A program made the translations under genes and the position numbers. From Candidatus Methylacidiphilales bacterium (GTDB lineage Bacteria; Verrucomicrobiota; Verrucomicrobiia; Methylacidiphilales; CAZTYG01): 59,022 nt of DNA. Shown here in pieces: positions 25,966 to 35,315 of this stretch. Location: contig JANRJG010000008.1 in the NCBI GenBank assembly GCA_033875315.1, positions 1 to 59,022 of the forward strand, given 5' to 3'. The notes beneath the pieces are model-generated. The model searched no databases and had not been told where the DNA came from. It saw nothing but the letters and a program-made list of their open reading frames with translations. Position 1 is the stretch's first letter. Each line of letters opens with the position of its first letter.

Positions 25966-28900
25966 ATCTGCAGGCCATGGATTACTTGCGGTTTGTTGGA
26001 GCTACGGTTTTCATTTTCCTGGCCGCGGTGTTTTTTTTCCGTCAGTTGATGCGGCCGGCTGCTCCGGGACAATACTGGTGGGTGGTGGTTTTCGCGTCCA
26101 TTGCCGGGCATGAGACGGTGGAATTGATGGAGATTTGGTTCGGGGTGCTGGCGCGGTGGCCCCATCTCAATTTGGCGGTGATGGTGGTGGGCACGGTGGT
26201 GCTGGTTTGTGCCGGTGCCCGGCGTTCTTTCCACACCCCTTTCTTGATCGTCCCGTTTTTGGCGGGCGCGCTCTGCTTCCTTTTGCCCGCCGCGATGCTG
26301 AATGATGGCGAGGTTCTCTTTTCCGTCCTTCTTTTCCCAGTGGCAGGACTTTGGGCTTCTTTTCGGACTCGCCAGTCGGAAACGGAGCCGGGCGCCAGAC
26401 TGTGGTGGATTCTCTTGTCATGCTGGTTCCTTTGTTTTTCCGCAGAGTTTCTGCTGCAATTCTGGAGCTTGTCCGCGTCCCAATGGATGTGGCTTCCGGC
26501 CCTTCTGCTGGTAAGCGGGGTTGCGGTGCTGGTTTGGCGTGATTTGCTGGCCACTCCGATGGAGGGGAGTTTTATCTCCCGTTCGGTCCACTCCGGGAAA
26601 ACACGCACCGATTGGGTGCCCTTGCTGATTCTGGCCCTGATCCTGGCGTTGGGATGGCCGCTGACCCACCTGGCCGGACATTGGGCCTGGCAGGGAATCA
26701 CCGCTTCATTGCTCGACCGCACAGCAGTGGCGGCCGCTTCACTGGATCCGAACCAAGTGGACCAATTGGTGAAAGCACCCAACCCGACCCAGGCTCCTTC
26801 TTATGGGGCCATCCGGGAAATTCTCGGGCGCATGCACCGGGCTGACGCGCGGATGCGTTATGTCTATCTCATGGGGCAGAAGCAGGGCCGGGTGGCGTTT
26901 TTGGCCGAGGCAGAAGGGCCGGACAATGCGGTTCCCGGGGAGGCCTATGAAGATGCCAGCCCGGAATTGGTGGCGTCCTTCACCAATGGAAAAGCATTCG
27001 TCGAGGGTCCCTTGCCTGATGCCTGGGGAATCTGGGTCTCAGCGCTGGTTCCCTTGCCCGATGAAAACCGGGGAGTGCGGGCGGTTTTTGGCATCGATCT
27101 GGATGCCCACGAAGTCATGGCGGAAGTGGCCAAGTACCGGATGGTGGCCGTTTTGGGCACCGGATCGATGGCTTTGATTGTGCTCGGGTTTTCCCTCAGC
27201 CTGGTCTGGAGTCGGCACCAGTCCCGCCGTCTCGAATCCATTGAGTTGCAGGCCCGCTTGCTCGACCGGGCCATCGGCCAGATCAATACCGGCGTGGTCA
27301 TCGCCGACATGTCGCTGCCGGATCATCCATTGATTTACGTCAATCCAGCCTTCACCCGCATGACCGGATATGGAAAGGAGGAATGCCTGGACCGGAATTG
27401 CCGTTTCCTCCAGGGGCCGGAGACCTCGGGCGCGGAAATCAGGAGAATCCGCGAGGCCGTCCGCCTCCACCAAGCCTGCACCGTGACCCTGCTCAATTAC
27501 CGGAAAGATGGGTCCTCGTTCTGGAACGAACTCACGCTTTACCCGATTTTCTCATCCGTAGGGATGTTGGCCTATTACGTTGGCATCCAGAACGATGTCG
27601 GTGAACGGGTTCTTTTCCAAGAGGCATTGAAAGTGGCCAAAGATGCCGCGGAGCAGGCCAACCGAGCCAAGTCCCATTTCCTGGCCAACATGAGCCATGA
27701 GATCCGCACCCCGCTCAACGGCATCATTGGCTCGATTGAACTGATGGAAAGTCGTCTGCAATCGGACGATATGAACGAGTACCGGGACACACTCCGCGCC
27801 AGCGCCGACCACCTGCTCTCGTTGATCAACGACATCCTGGATTTTTCCAAGATCGAATCGGGCAAAGTGGAACTGGAGGAGGTGACGGTGGATCTTCCCC
27901 TCCTGGTCGAGGAGGTGTTCGATCTGGTACGCGGGCCCGCGGGAAAAAAGAAACTGGCCATGGCCCATTTCTGGGAGTCGGACTCCCCGAGGGAGGTCCG
28001 GGGAGATCCGGTTCGTCTGCGGCAGATCCTGCTCAATCTACTCAGCAACGCGGTCAAGTTCACCTCGGAGGGCGAGGTGCGCCTGATGGTGGGTCCAGCC
28101 GGCCCGTCGGGCTGGGAACTGGAAGTGAGCGATACCGGCGTGGGATTGAGTCCGGAACAACAGGCGCATCTTTTCCAGCCCTTTGCCCAGGCAGATGCCT
28201 CGACGACGCGCCGATTTGGTGGCACCGGATTGGGCCTGGCCATCATCAAGAGGCTGGTCGAACAGATGGGGGGAGGGGTGGGTTTGGAAAGCAGGGCCGG
28301 AGAAGGCGCCTGCTTCAAGGTGCGGTTGCCGCTGCCCGTGCTCAACCGGGTCAAGGATGGACCGCTTCCCCGCGATTGGAAGGGCAGGACGATCGGCCTT
28401 TGTGGCATCGAACCCCTGACAGCCCGGTGTATCAAATCGGCGGCGGCGGTCTGGGGCGTGTATGTGCGCATTGAATCGATCGAGACCTGGGATCCGTCCA
28501 GACCCGGGGTGTCGGCATGGCTCCTGGGCGAAGAATTGGCGGGAAGGGTCCTGGACGGGCAGAGGTCGGTGCCCGCGCACGTGCCAGTTCCGGTGGCCGT
28601 GGTGGCCTCGGGCCTGCAGAGCCCGGCGCTGTCCGTACCGGTGCTCGCCTGGCCGTTGCGTCCGGGCAGGTTGCGGCATCTCCTGAAAAACTGGTCGGCG
28701 TCCTCCTCCGCTGTCGACGAGGACAAGACCAGCCCGAAATCCGTGGCAGTCAGCGCGAACCCCCTGGATATTCTGGTGGCGGAGGACAACCAGATCAATC
28801 AACGGATCGCGGTGGAGATGCTCCGTCGCCTGGGACACCGGGTCGAGAGCGTATCCGATGGCCGAGCCGCCGTTTTGGCGGTGGAGTCGCACGCGTTCGA

Positions 28901-29483
28901 TCTTGTTTTCATGGACGTCCAGATGCCGGTCATGGGCGGACCGGAGGCGGCGGCGGAAATCCGCAGCCGGATGACCGGTAGGAGACGTCCTTACATCGCC
29001 GCCCTGACCGCCAATGCCCTGATGGGGGACCGCGAGAAATTGATCGCCGGGGGGATGGATGATTACCTCAGCAAGCCGGTGACTCGGACGAAACTGCAGG
29101 AAGTGATCGAACGGGCGCAGCTTGCACGGTCGATGGGGCCCGCGTTGGATGCCGGGGCGCTTGAGGCCATGGCCCAGGGATGGCCCCCGGAATTTGAAGA
29201 GATTTACCAGGGCTTTGTCAGGGAAGTGCCCGGCATGTTGGAGCGGTTGTTCCGCGCCGAAGCGGGGGAAGCCCGCAATCTGGCCCATCAGTTGAAAGGA
29301 AGCGCCTCCAGTTTCGGCTTCAAGGCCTTTGCCGGAATGATGGCCTCGCTGGAGTCCGAGGCCAAGGAAGGCCGGTTGCCACCGGGCGGAAGCACGGCAA
29401 AGGCGGGAGAACTCTGGGCCCGTTCTGTTGCCGAGGCCGGGGAAGTGCGCAGCAGGCTTCGCGTTGATATCCCCAAGGGTTGA
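25962..29483 (+). CDS. LOV-domain hybrid histidine kinase with receiver and Hpt
   Basis: 1173 residues. Six or so membrane helices (1-230) precede a Cache-like extracytoplasmic segment ending in VFGIDLDA and a further helix. Residues about 430-550 are a PAS domain with LOV flavin-site features: [10 protein letters not shown] containing Cys480, the Asn residues in [13 protein letters not shown], and the Gln of YYVGIQNDV. HisKA has His579 in [11 protein letters not shown], and the HATPase has NAVKF, DTGVGL and [10 protein letters not shown] degenerate receiver without the acceptor Asp (about 800-925) comes before a complete receiver with Asp985 ([10 protein letters not shown]) and an Hpt domain with His1109 (AHQLKGSA). 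The architecture supports a full internal phosphorelay, probably set by blue light. Confidence 0.9.
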   Translation: MNLQAMDYLRFVGATVFIFLAAVFFFRQLMRPAAPGQYWWVVVFASIAGHETVELMEIWFGVLARWPHLNLAVMVVGTVVLVCAGARRSFHTPFLIVPFLAGALCFLLPAAMLNDGEVLFSVLLFPVAGLWASFRTRQSETEPGARLWWILLSCWFLCFSAEFLLQFWSLSASQWMWLPALLLVSGVAVLVWRDLLATPMEGSFISRSVHSGKTRTDWVPLLILALILALGWPLTHLAGHWAWQGITASLLDRTAVAAASLDPNQVDQLVKAPNPTQAPSYGAIREILGRMHRADARMRYVYLMGQKQGRVAFLAEAEGPDNAVPGEAYEDASPELVASFTNGKAFVEGPLPDAWGIWVSALVPLPDENRGVRAVFGIDLDAHEVMAEVAKYRMVAVLGTGSMALIVLGFSLSLVWSRHQSRRLESIELQARLLDRAIGQINTGVVIADMSLPDHPLIYVNPAFTRMTGYGKEECLDRNCRFLQGPETSGAEIRRIREAVRLHQACTVTLLNYRKDGSSFWNELTLYPIFSSVGMLAYYVGIQNDVGERVLFQEALKVAKDAAEQANRAKSHFLANMSHEIRTPLNGIIGSIELMESRLQSDDMNEYRDTLRASADHLLSLINDILDFSKIESGKVELEEVTVDLPLLVEEVFDLVRGPAGKKKLAMAHFWESDSPREVRGDPVRLRQILLNLLSNAVKFTSEGEVRLMVGPAGPSGWELEVSDTGVGLSPEQQAHLFQPFAQADASTTRRFGGTGLGLAIIKRLVEQMGGGVGLESRAGEGACFKVRLPLPVLNRVKDGPLPRDWKGRTIGLCGIEPLTARCIKSAAAVWGVYVRIESIETWDPSRPGVSAWLLGEELAGRVLDGQRSVPAHVPVPVAVVASGLQSPALSVPVLAWPLRPGRLRHLLKNWSASSSAVDEDKTSPKSVAVSANPLDILVAEDNQINQRIAVEMLRRLGHRVESVSDGRAAVLAVESHAFDLVFMDVQMPVMGGPEAAAEIRSRMTGRRRPYIAALTANALMGDREKLIAGGMDDYLSKPVTRTKLQEVIERAQLARSMGPALDAGALEAMAQGWPPEFEEIYQGFVREVPGMLERLFRAEAGEARNLAHQLKGSASSFGFKAFAGMMASLESEAKEGRLPPGGSTAKAGELWARSVAEAGEVRSRLRVDIPKG

Positions 29484-29554
29484 GTGAATCCCCAATGCCA
29501 ATAACTGCCGAATCGGTGCTAAGACGCCTTTTTGCGGGCACCAAGTCTATCCTC

Positions 29555-29695
29555 TTAGAGCGGTTTGCATTTGATTAGCAGTGGTTTCAACACGTTTCTC
29601 TTACTCGCTCTCGTGCGCGTTCTCTCCCATTCAGAGAGCAGGAGAAAGAGAAAGAGTATGGGAACGAGCAGCTGATCAAATGCAAAATGCTCTAA
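29555..29695. repeat. 141-bp MITE-like element with 25-bp terminal inverted repeats
   Basis: The left end reads TTAGAGCGGTTTGCATTTG and continues ATTAGC. The reverse complement of the right end reads TTAGAGCATTTTGCATTTG and continues ATCAGC, giving 22 of 25 matches. The interior is CT-rich on the first half and GA-rich on the second, so the whole unit could form a long hairpin. It has no coding potential. It lies between the convergent ends of the LOV kinase gene and the response regulator gene, where an insertion would be tolerated. Confidence 0.7.
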
Positions 29696-29762
29696 TCCAC
29701 AAGGGACAACAAGGGGATGGGCCTAGCCTTTGATCAAGGGCGGCAGTTTTTCAGGGGGAAGT

Positions 29763-30137
29763 CTAACTACTGACCAGCAGTTGCTTCACCTGTTCTTGCA
29801 TTTGGATCGGACTGAAGGGTTTGGTGACAAAATGGGATACGCCCAGCTGTCCGGCTTCGTCGCGCATCGTTGCGGCTCCCCGTGCGGTCAGGATGATCAC
29901 GGGCATGGTGGCCCCCTCCTTCAACCGACGGAGTTCACGCACGGTTTCGAATCCATCCTTACCCGGCATCATCACATCAATGACCAACAAATCGACCCCT
30001 CCTTGGGCGACACGGGCCAGGGCTTGTTCGCCGTCGGAGACCGATTCCACTTTGCAGCCGATCTTGCCCAGGGTGAAGGTGAGCAGGCGCAGCATGTGCT
30101 TTTCGTCGTCGCACAGTAGGATGGTTTTGTTGTTCAT
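29763..30137 (-). CDS. Single-domain response regulator
   Basis: 124 residues, one receiver domain and nothing else. The acidic pocket is LLCDDEKH, the phospho-acceptor is Asp54 in VIDVMMPGKDG, the Thr is in IILTARG and the Lys is in FVTKPFSP. With no output domain it acts as a phosphate shuttle or by binding a partner. Its start overlaps the stop of the RsbW-like/PP2C gene (ATGA), which suggests that it and the phosphatase act together. A hybrid kinase with an Hpt domain converges on it from the other side and could be its phosphodonor. Confidence 0.9.
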   Translation of the reverse strand: MNNKTILLCDDEKHMLRLLTFTLGKIGCKVESVSDGEQALARVAQGGVDLLVIDVMMPGKDGFETVRELRRLKEGATMPVIILTARGAATMRDEAGQLGVSHFVTKPFSPIQMQEQVKQLLVSS

Positions 30138-31864
30138 GGGAGGGGGAGTCTTTCCAAGACCAGGAGACTGCGGTCGTCGCCCGCCGCACGGTTGCCGCAG
30201 AATTCGTCGATCTCCGAGAGTATCCGCTCACAATACTGTGGCAACGGCAGGTCGCGCAGGCGGTCGGCGATGGCCAGCAGACGCTGCATGCCCAGTAGTT
30301 CGCCACTGGGGGATTCGGCTTCAAAGAGGCCGTCGGTCTGGAGGAGCAACCGGTCTCCGGGGAGAATCTGGACCGTCGACGCGCTGTAGTTCTGGTCATC
30401 CACGATGCCCAGCGGGAACCCTCCATCGCCCATGATGATTCTGGGTTCACCGCTGGCAGGGACGAGCAGGGCGGGCCCGTGACCGGCGCTGCAAAGGTTG
30501 ACGTTTCCGTTTTCCAAATCGGCGTAGGCACACTGACAGGTGATGAACATGTCGAGATGACCCAGATCTTGGAAGAGTTGGGCGGCGATTTCCGCCATCA
30601 ATTGCTCCGTTTTCGGGGCCATGGAAGAGCGGGCGTGGACGGCCGTGCGGAGGATGGTGGCCAGAAGGGCGGCCGAAACCCCTTTGCCCATGACATCGGC
30701 AATGAGCAGAAAAAGCCCCTCCTGTCCCACCGGCAGAACGTCGAGGTAGTCCCCCCCGACTTGGCGGGCACTACGGCAGATACCGTGGGTGCGGTAACCC
30801 GGCGGGGAGGGGAATTGCTTGGGCAGGAGCTGTTGTTGGATCTGTGCGGCGATTTCCAGTTCGCGCAGGGCGCGTTGTTCCTGCGAACGCTGGCGTTGGA
30901 GTTGGTCGAGGGCGATGGCGATGCCAAGAAAGTCGGCGAATGTCCGGGCGATGTGGAGCTGACCGGCGTTGAAATACGGCTGGGAAGTTTCGCGGCCCAG
31001 AACCAGGACACTGAGGATCGTCTCGCTGAAAGAAACCGGGCAGGCGTAGCACTGCCCGATGGCATGGAGTGGATCGGAGGGATCGAGGGCCGCCGACCGC
31101 TCGACGGTGGCATCCTGGTGGCTGGTGAAAACCCCGCCTTCCAACCAGGAAGGCCGGGTCTCGCGTTCCTGGGGAAAGCCCGGGGGTGGGGTGCCGACTT
31201 CCAGCCGGGTGACGATCTTTGCCGATTCCGGCTTGAGTTCCGCCAGGTAGACCCAATGGCAGTCGAGTAGTATTTTGAGTTGTAAGAGCGATTGCTGAAG
31301 AAAGCCCTGGAAGTCCCTGCTGGTGGCGAGCGCATCACCCAACCGGAAGAGGGTCGAGAGATTCTCATAACTGATGCTGAGTTCTTCCGTCATCGAGCCG
31401 AGGGTGGATTCGATTTCGGCCGGGGATTCCTGGTGGAAGGAGGCGGGTCCGGTGATTTTCTCCAGCAGGATCTGGTGTCCGCCGGGCACGGAGAGGTGCT
31501 GGACCCGGTCCACCAATTGCTCCATGAGGAAGAGGCCGCGACCGCGTTCGGAGAAGGGGTCCTCGGGTTGTGACGCGGTTTTTTCCGGTTGGAAGTTTCC
31601 GGGGTCCTGCACGCGGATGCGGAAGGTTTCATCCTGCCACTCCCAGAAGAGGGAAATTTGTTTCGCCGGATCGAGTTGGGCCCCGTGTTCGGCTGCGTTG
31701 TTGGCCGCCTCGGTGGCGGCAAGCTCGATGGCTTGGAGAGGGTCCGGGGACATGCCGTGGGTGCGGCAAAAGCGGACAAGCAGGGCAACGGCCTTGCGGA
31801 CGTCCTCCAAGCGTGCGGGGAAAGCGCAGCCACCGCCTTCATGGTGGACGAAATCCGGTTTCAT
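30134..31864 (-). CDS. RsbW-like kinase, GAF and SpoIIE/PP2C phosphatase fusion
   Basis: 576 residues. Residues about 15-135 are an RsbW/SpoIIAB-like ATPase: ATEAANNAAEHG (N box, Asn56), QDPGNF (Asp87) and SERGRGLFLMEQLVD (glycine-rich lid). A linker and GAF-like domain follow (about 160-335, including CHWVYLAELK and GQCYACPVSF). Residues about 350-575 are a SpoIIE-type PP2C phosphatase with its metal Asp residues: QVGGDYLDVL, IADVMGKGVSAAL, QTDGLFEAE and AGDDRSLLVL. It could both phosphorylate and dephosphorylate STAS proteins. Three candidate substrates are encoded nearby: Ser310 and Ser420 of the WecG fusion and Ser58 of the STAS protein at 35010. The start at 31864 overlaps the upstream stop (ATGA). 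Confidence 0.88.
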   Translation of the reverse strand: MKPDFVHHEGGGCAFPARLEDVRKAVALLVRFCRTHGMSPDPLQAIELAATEAANNAAEHGAQLDPAKQISLFWEWQDETFRIRVQDPGNFQPEKTASQPEDPFSERGRGLFLMEQLVDRVQHLSVPGGHQILLEKITGPASFHQESPAEIESTLGSMTEELSISYENLSTLFRLGDALATSRDFQGFLQQSLLQLKILLDCHWVYLAELKPESAKIVTRLEVGTPPPGFPQERETRPSWLEGGVFTSHQDATVERSAALDPSDPLHAIGQCYACPVSFSETILSVLVLGRETSQPYFNAGQLHIARTFADFLGIAIALDQLQRQRSQEQRALRELEIAAQIQQQLLPKQFPSPPGYRTHGICRSARQVGGDYLDVLPVGQEGLFLLIADVMGKGVSAALLATILRTAVHARSSMAPKTEQLMAEIAAQLFQDLGHLDMFITCQCAYADLENGNVNLCSAGHGPALLVPASGEPRIIMGDGGFPLGIVDDQNYSASTVQILPGDRLLLQTDGLFEAESPSGELLGMQRLLAIADRLRDLPLPQYCERILSEIDEFCGNRAAGDDRSLLVLERLPLP

Positions 31865-33036
31865 CCCTGGTCTCCGGTGGAGAATAACAGGGACGCGCGG
31901 CGGCGGATCATGGCCCGCATGCCGGGGGTGTCGGCGAAGAGCTGCATGGCGGCGTGCGGCCATTCGAGCTGATCCCCGGCGCTGTGGCTTCCATGGAGAT
32001 CGGACAGGGCGAGCAGCCCGGGCCGGGCCTGGCGCAGGCGTTCCGCGGTCTCCGCAGGAACGTCCGCCAGATCGGAAGCACGGCGGGGGAGGGTGCCGAT
32101 CCAGGTGAAATGTCCTTGGGCGATCTCCCTCAGCCAGTCGTGGCGGCGAAGGATGAGAGGTCCGCACAAACCGGTCTCAATGCGGGTACTCTTGGAACCC
32201 GGAAGGTGCACGTCCCAGACCGAAGTGCCCCGGCAGAACAGGCGGGCCGGAAGCCAAAGCAGCAGCCAGAGGAGGGCGGCGGAGGCGCGGCCAAGAAGGC
32301 CGGTTTTTCCCGGCTCGGCCGAGTTGCGTCCGGAAACCAGGTCGTCATGCAGATCCAGGCGGAGGTGACGTTCCAGATCGAGCACGACCCCGCCATCGGC
32401 GGCACGATGGTGCCAAAGGGTGCGCTCACCCAGGCAGGTGTCGGCCAAGATGATGCTCCGGGTGATTTCAGAGTGAGGGCCGATGAAGCAGCGGTCGCCG
32501 ATGAGGGCCTCCGGCCCGATGACCGCCCCGGCGTCAATTTCGCACCCGGCACCGATACGGTAGGGAGGCCTGAGTTGGGCGGCGGGATGGATGCGGACAC
32601 GGGGCCCGATCCATGCGCCATGGCCGTGGGAGACATCGATGTGTTGTTCGCCCGCTTGGCGGCCGGCCAGCCACTCGAAATTCAATTGGGACCACAGGGC
32701 CAGCAAGCCGGCGGCGTCCCGAGGTTCGGCAATCTGCGAACCACCGGGAAGCCCGGCCAGGCGTATTCCCTGATCCGGCAGTTTTTCGTTGGCGGTTGGC
32801 ACCCGGATCTCGACCGGGCGGGACCAGCGTTGGTGGCGCTCGAAGTGGGCGCGGATTTCCGAGGGCCGGTCGGCCACGACCAGGGTGATTCTTTCGGCAC
32901 CGGTGCGTACGGCATGGTCCATCCAGTGGGACAAGAGGGGTTCATCGCCGACCGGCCAAAGAATGAACGGCAACGGGTTGCGCCAGATGGTGTCGAGGTG
33001 TCCCCAATCGGGACAGATCCAGACCGGTGCTTTCAT
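31861..33036 (-). CDS. Sugar nucleotidyltransferase-like / left-handed beta-helix protein, probably degenerate
   Basis: 391 residues. The N-terminal 110 residues have the order of a sugar nucleotidyltransferase (LPFILWPVGDEPLLSHWMD) but lack the GGxGxRL nucleotide loop. Residues about 135-215 are hexapeptide repeats of a left-handed beta-helix (WIGPRVRIHPAAQL, YRIGAGCEIDAGAVIG, ALIGDRCFIGPHSEI). A hydrophobic segment (ALLWLLLWLPARLF) follows, and the C-terminal 100 residues recall the tail of initiating sugar transferases without the acidic catalytic residues. It is probably a scaffold or regulator for the sugar transferase encoded 1 base downstream. Its stop overlaps the start of the PP2C protein (ATGA), physically linking EPS synthesis to the regulator. 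Confidence 0.6.
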   Translation of the reverse strand: MKAPVWICPDWGHLDTIWRNPLPFILWPVGDEPLLSHWMDHAVRTGAERITLVVADRPSEIRAHFERHQRWSRPVEIRVPTANEKLPDQGIRLAGLPGGSQIAEPRDAAGLLALWSQLNFEWLAGRQAGEQHIDVSHGHGAWIGPRVRIHPAAQLRPPYRIGAGCEIDAGAVIGPEALIGDRCFIGPHSEITRSIILADTCLGERTLWHHRAADGGVVLDLERHLRLDLHDDLVSGRNSAEPGKTGLLGRASAALLWLLLWLPARLFCRGTSVWDVHLPGSKSTRIETGLCGPLILRRHDWLREIAQGHFTWIGTLPRRASDLADVPAETAERLRQARPGLLALSDLHGSHSAGDQLEWPHAAMQLFADTPGMRAMIRRRASLLFSTGDQG

Positions 33037-33037
33037 T

Positions 33038-33778
33038 TCAGTAGGCCCCCTTGCCCAGCAAGACGGCCGGGATGGTCAGGAAGAGCAGCTTCAAGTCCAC
33101 CCAGATGCTTTCGGAGCGGATGTATTCCAGATCGAGGCGGACCTGTCCGGCGAAGTCGATGTCGCTCCGTCCGCCAACCTGCCAGAAGCAGGTGAGGCCG
33201 GGCCGGACCATCAGGCGGCGGCGTTCTTCGACCGAATAGAGGGCGACCTCGCGGGGCACCGGCGGGCGCGGACCGACCAGGGACATGTCGCCCCGGAAGA
33301 CGTTCCACAATTGCGGCAATTCATCGATGGAGTACTTGCGGATGAAACGTCCGATCGGGGTGATGCGGGGATCGTCTTTCATCTTGAAAATGACCCCTCC
33401 GGCCACTTCGTTCTGTTGCAGGAGTTGGTCCTTGAGGGCGTCGGCGTTGGGCACCATGGAACGGAATTTCCACATGCCAAAGGCCCGCCCGAAGCGGCCG
33501 ACCCGTTGCTGGCAGAAAAAGACCGGCCCTCCATCGCGGCGGATGATCAGGGCCACCACCAGAAAGAGGGGGGAAAGCGCGAGGAGTCCACAACCGGAGG
33601 CGAAGAGATCGAGGAGGCGCTTGAGGGCGCCGGAGCCGTCGACCACGGTGCGCCAGAGCCTTTTTTTGATCGCCAGTTGCAACCGCATCTGCCAACGCGT
33701 GGCCGGATCGGAGGCACGGGCCCAGTACAGCATGGATTCCAGGTCTTCCGGGCCGGGTGATTGCGGGGCGGAGTTCAA
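33038..33778 (-). CDS. Initiating sugar-phosphate transferase (WcaJ/PglC-like)
   Basis: 246 residues. KRLLDLFASGCGLLALSPLFLVVALI is the membrane anchor, shown here in context at about residue 53. The cytosolic core has FGMWKFRSMVPNAD, DDPRITPIGRFIRKYSIDELPQLWNV (two adjoining pieces), GDMSLVGPRPP and RPGLTCFWQVGGRSD. These are the motifs of polyprenyl-phosphate hexose-1-phosphate transferases, which attach the first sugar of an EPS repeat to undecaprenyl phosphate. The start is a TTG at 33778 that overlaps the stop of the GT4 gene (TTGA). The next in-frame ATG is 15 codons later and would also leave the fold intact. It is probably the committed first step for the EPS made here. Confidence 0.9.
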   Translation of the reverse strand: MNSAPQSPGPEDLESMLYWARASDPATRWQMRLQLAIKKRLWRTVVDGSGALKRLLDLFASGCGLLALSPLFLVVALIIRRDGGPVFFCQQRVGRFGRAFGMWKFRSMVPNADALKDQLLQQNEVAGGVIFKMKDDPRITPIGRFIRKYSIDELPQLWNVFRGDMSLVGPRPPVPREVALYSVEERRRLMVRPGLTCFWQVGGRSDIDFAGQVRLDLEYIRSESIWVDLKLLFLTIPAVLLGKGAY

Positions 33779-34953
33779 GTCCGGGCTCCTTTGCCGCTGT
33801 GGGCCAGTTCGGCCAGACGTCTTCCCAGTCGGGTGATGTAGTCGTCAAAATCGTAATCGCGGTTGACCCGGATCCTGCCATTTTCGCCCATGGAGCGGGC
33901 CCGGTTTTTATCACCAAGGATTCCGTCCACGGCGGCGGCGAAGGCATCCCGGTCCATCCAGGGGACGAGGTGGCCGTTTTCCCCATCGGTCAACCAGTCG
34001 GAAATCCCGCCGGCATCGAAGGCGACGACCGGCAGGCCGAAGCGCATGACCTCCAGTCCGACGGTGGCGATGGGCTCGGGCCAGACCGAGGGAATGAGGA
34101 CGGCGGAAGCTTCGGCATAGTATTGCCGGAGTTCGTCCTGTGGAATGAAACCCGCGAAACGAACGCGGTCCTGGAGGCCCAGTTTGCGGGTGAGTTTTTC
34201 GCAGGCGGGCTTGTGGTGGCCATCGCCGAGGACGATGAGTTCGAAGGGGTGTTTCAATCGGGCCAGGGATTCGAGCATGACGTCGACGCCCTTGCCGCGG
34301 ATGATCTGGCCGGCGTAGACGAGGAGGTTGCGCTCGGAGAAGCTGCTGGTGAGGGGCGGGGCCGGGCGGGGAACCGGCGGGAAAATCTCAATGCGCGCGG
34401 GATCAAAGCGGTTGATTTCCAACTCGTGGCGCATGTATTGGGTGACGACAAAGTGGGCGGAAAAACGTCGGTTGGTTTCGATTTCGCGCAGCTTGGCGGA
34501 ATAACTTTGCCAGGAAAAGGGGAGTGCCCCTCCGCGTTGCCGCTTCAAGGGCGCCAGGCAGGGGACGACACACCAGGGCGAGGCGGGGCGGCGGCAGATC
34601 TTCCGGTTGAAGACGTTGTATTTGTAGCTGCGCAGACAGTAAATGTCATGGTCGTGGACCATGCGGGCGGCGGGAATGCCGGAAGAGAGCAGGGTTTCCA
34701 GACTGGAAAGATCGTCCCATTTGTGGACATAGAGGACATCGGGTTGGAAGGAGGCCAGGGCCGCGGCGGGATCCCCGCAAAAGAGGTTTGGGGCGAAGAG
34801 GGAATCCCAGGCGGCCTCGGACTTGCCGCTGCGGCGGCGGTGCAGCAACCCGATATCCCAACCGGCCTTTTTCAATTCGGTGGCGGTGATGTGGACATTG
34901 GCCTCGGCCCCACCCAGGCTGCCCAAGGTTTCATGAACGTAGAGAAGTTTCAT
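33775..34953 (-). CDS. Family 4 glycosyltransferase
   Basis: 392 residues, GT-B fold. MKLLYVHETLGSLGGAEANV provides the acceptor-side glycine loop. A Cys-rich patch (CLRSYKYNVFNRKICRRP, CVVPC) lies near residue 115-140 and is seen in some capsule GT4 enzymes. The donor site has LLVYAGQIIRGKG and IPSVWPEPIATVGLEVMRFG, the EX7E pattern. It is the first gene of the minus-strand run that ends with the response regulator at 29763 and is divergently oriented from the STAS gene, 56 bases away. Confidence 0.9.
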   Translation of the reverse strand: MKLLYVHETLGSLGGAEANVHITATELKKAGWDIGLLHRRRSGKSEAAWDSLFAPNLFCGDPAAALASFQPDVLYVHKWDDLSSLETLLSSGIPAARMVHDHDIYCLRSYKYNVFNRKICRRPASPWCVVPCLAPLKRQRGGALPFSWQSYSAKLREIETNRRFSAHFVVTQYMRHELEINRFDPARIEIFPPVPRPAPPLTSSFSERNLLVYAGQIIRGKGVDVMLESLARLKHPFELIVLGDGHHKPACEKLTRKLGLQDRVRFAGFIPQDELRQYYAEASAVLIPSVWPEPIATVGLEVMRFGLPVVAFDAGGISDWLTDGENGHLVPWMDRDAFAAAVDGILGDKNRARSMGENGRIRVNRDYDFDDYITRLGRRLAELAHSGKGART

Positions 34954-34966
34954 GAACTTGTACGCA

Positions 34967-34994
34967 ATTCTATATTTACCGGTCCACGCGACAA
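34967..34994 (-). promoter_or_regulatory. Possible sigma-70-type promoter for the GT4 gene
   Basis: On the minus strand TTGTCG (34994-34989) and TAGAAT (34972-34967) are separated by 16 bases and lie just upstream of the ATG at 34953. The -10 matches the consensus at 5 of 6 positions and the -35 is poor. The 56-base divergent spacer must hold promoters for both directions; nothing clearer is visible for the STAS gene. Confidence 0.25.
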
Positions 34995-35009
34995 GCTAAT
35001 ATCCCGGAT

Positions 35010-35315
35010 ATGGGAACCATCGTTGCAGTGGAAACCGAGGGCACGTCGCTCCGGCTTTCTGTGAAAGCGGAACGGTTGGACGCCGCCTCAGCGCGCATCT
35101 TCAAGCAGGAAGTCGAGTCGGCCTGGCCGCCCGGGGCGGCCCAGGTGGTGATCGATCTGGCGGCCGTGGCTTTTGTGGATAGTTCCGGGATAGGTGCGAT
35201 CCTGGGTATTTACAAAAAATTGCCCACCGGCGGCGTGGTGCTGACCAACGTCCGACCCCAGGTGCGCACGGTGATCGAGTTGCTGCGCCTGCACCGGATT
35301 TTCGAGATCCGGTGA
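35010..35315 (+). CDS. Stand-alone STAS (anti-anti-sigma factor-like) protein
   Basis: 101 residues, one STAS domain of standard length. VVIDLAAVAFVDSSGIGAI contains the phosphorylation site; Ser58 falls at the same residue number as in SpoIIAA. In characterised systems the unphosphorylated form binds and sequesters an RsbW-type kinase. The only RsbW-like domain in this window is in the PP2C protein at 30134-31864, so that is its likely partner. The stop overlaps the GTG start of the next gene (GTGA), so the two are translationally coupled. It is transcribed divergently from the EPS genes. Confidence 0.9.
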   Translation: MGTIVAVETEGTSLRLSVKAERLDAASARIFKQEVESAWPPGAAQVVIDLAAVAFVDSSGIGAILGIYKKLPTGGVVLTNVRPQVRTVIELLRLHRIFEIR

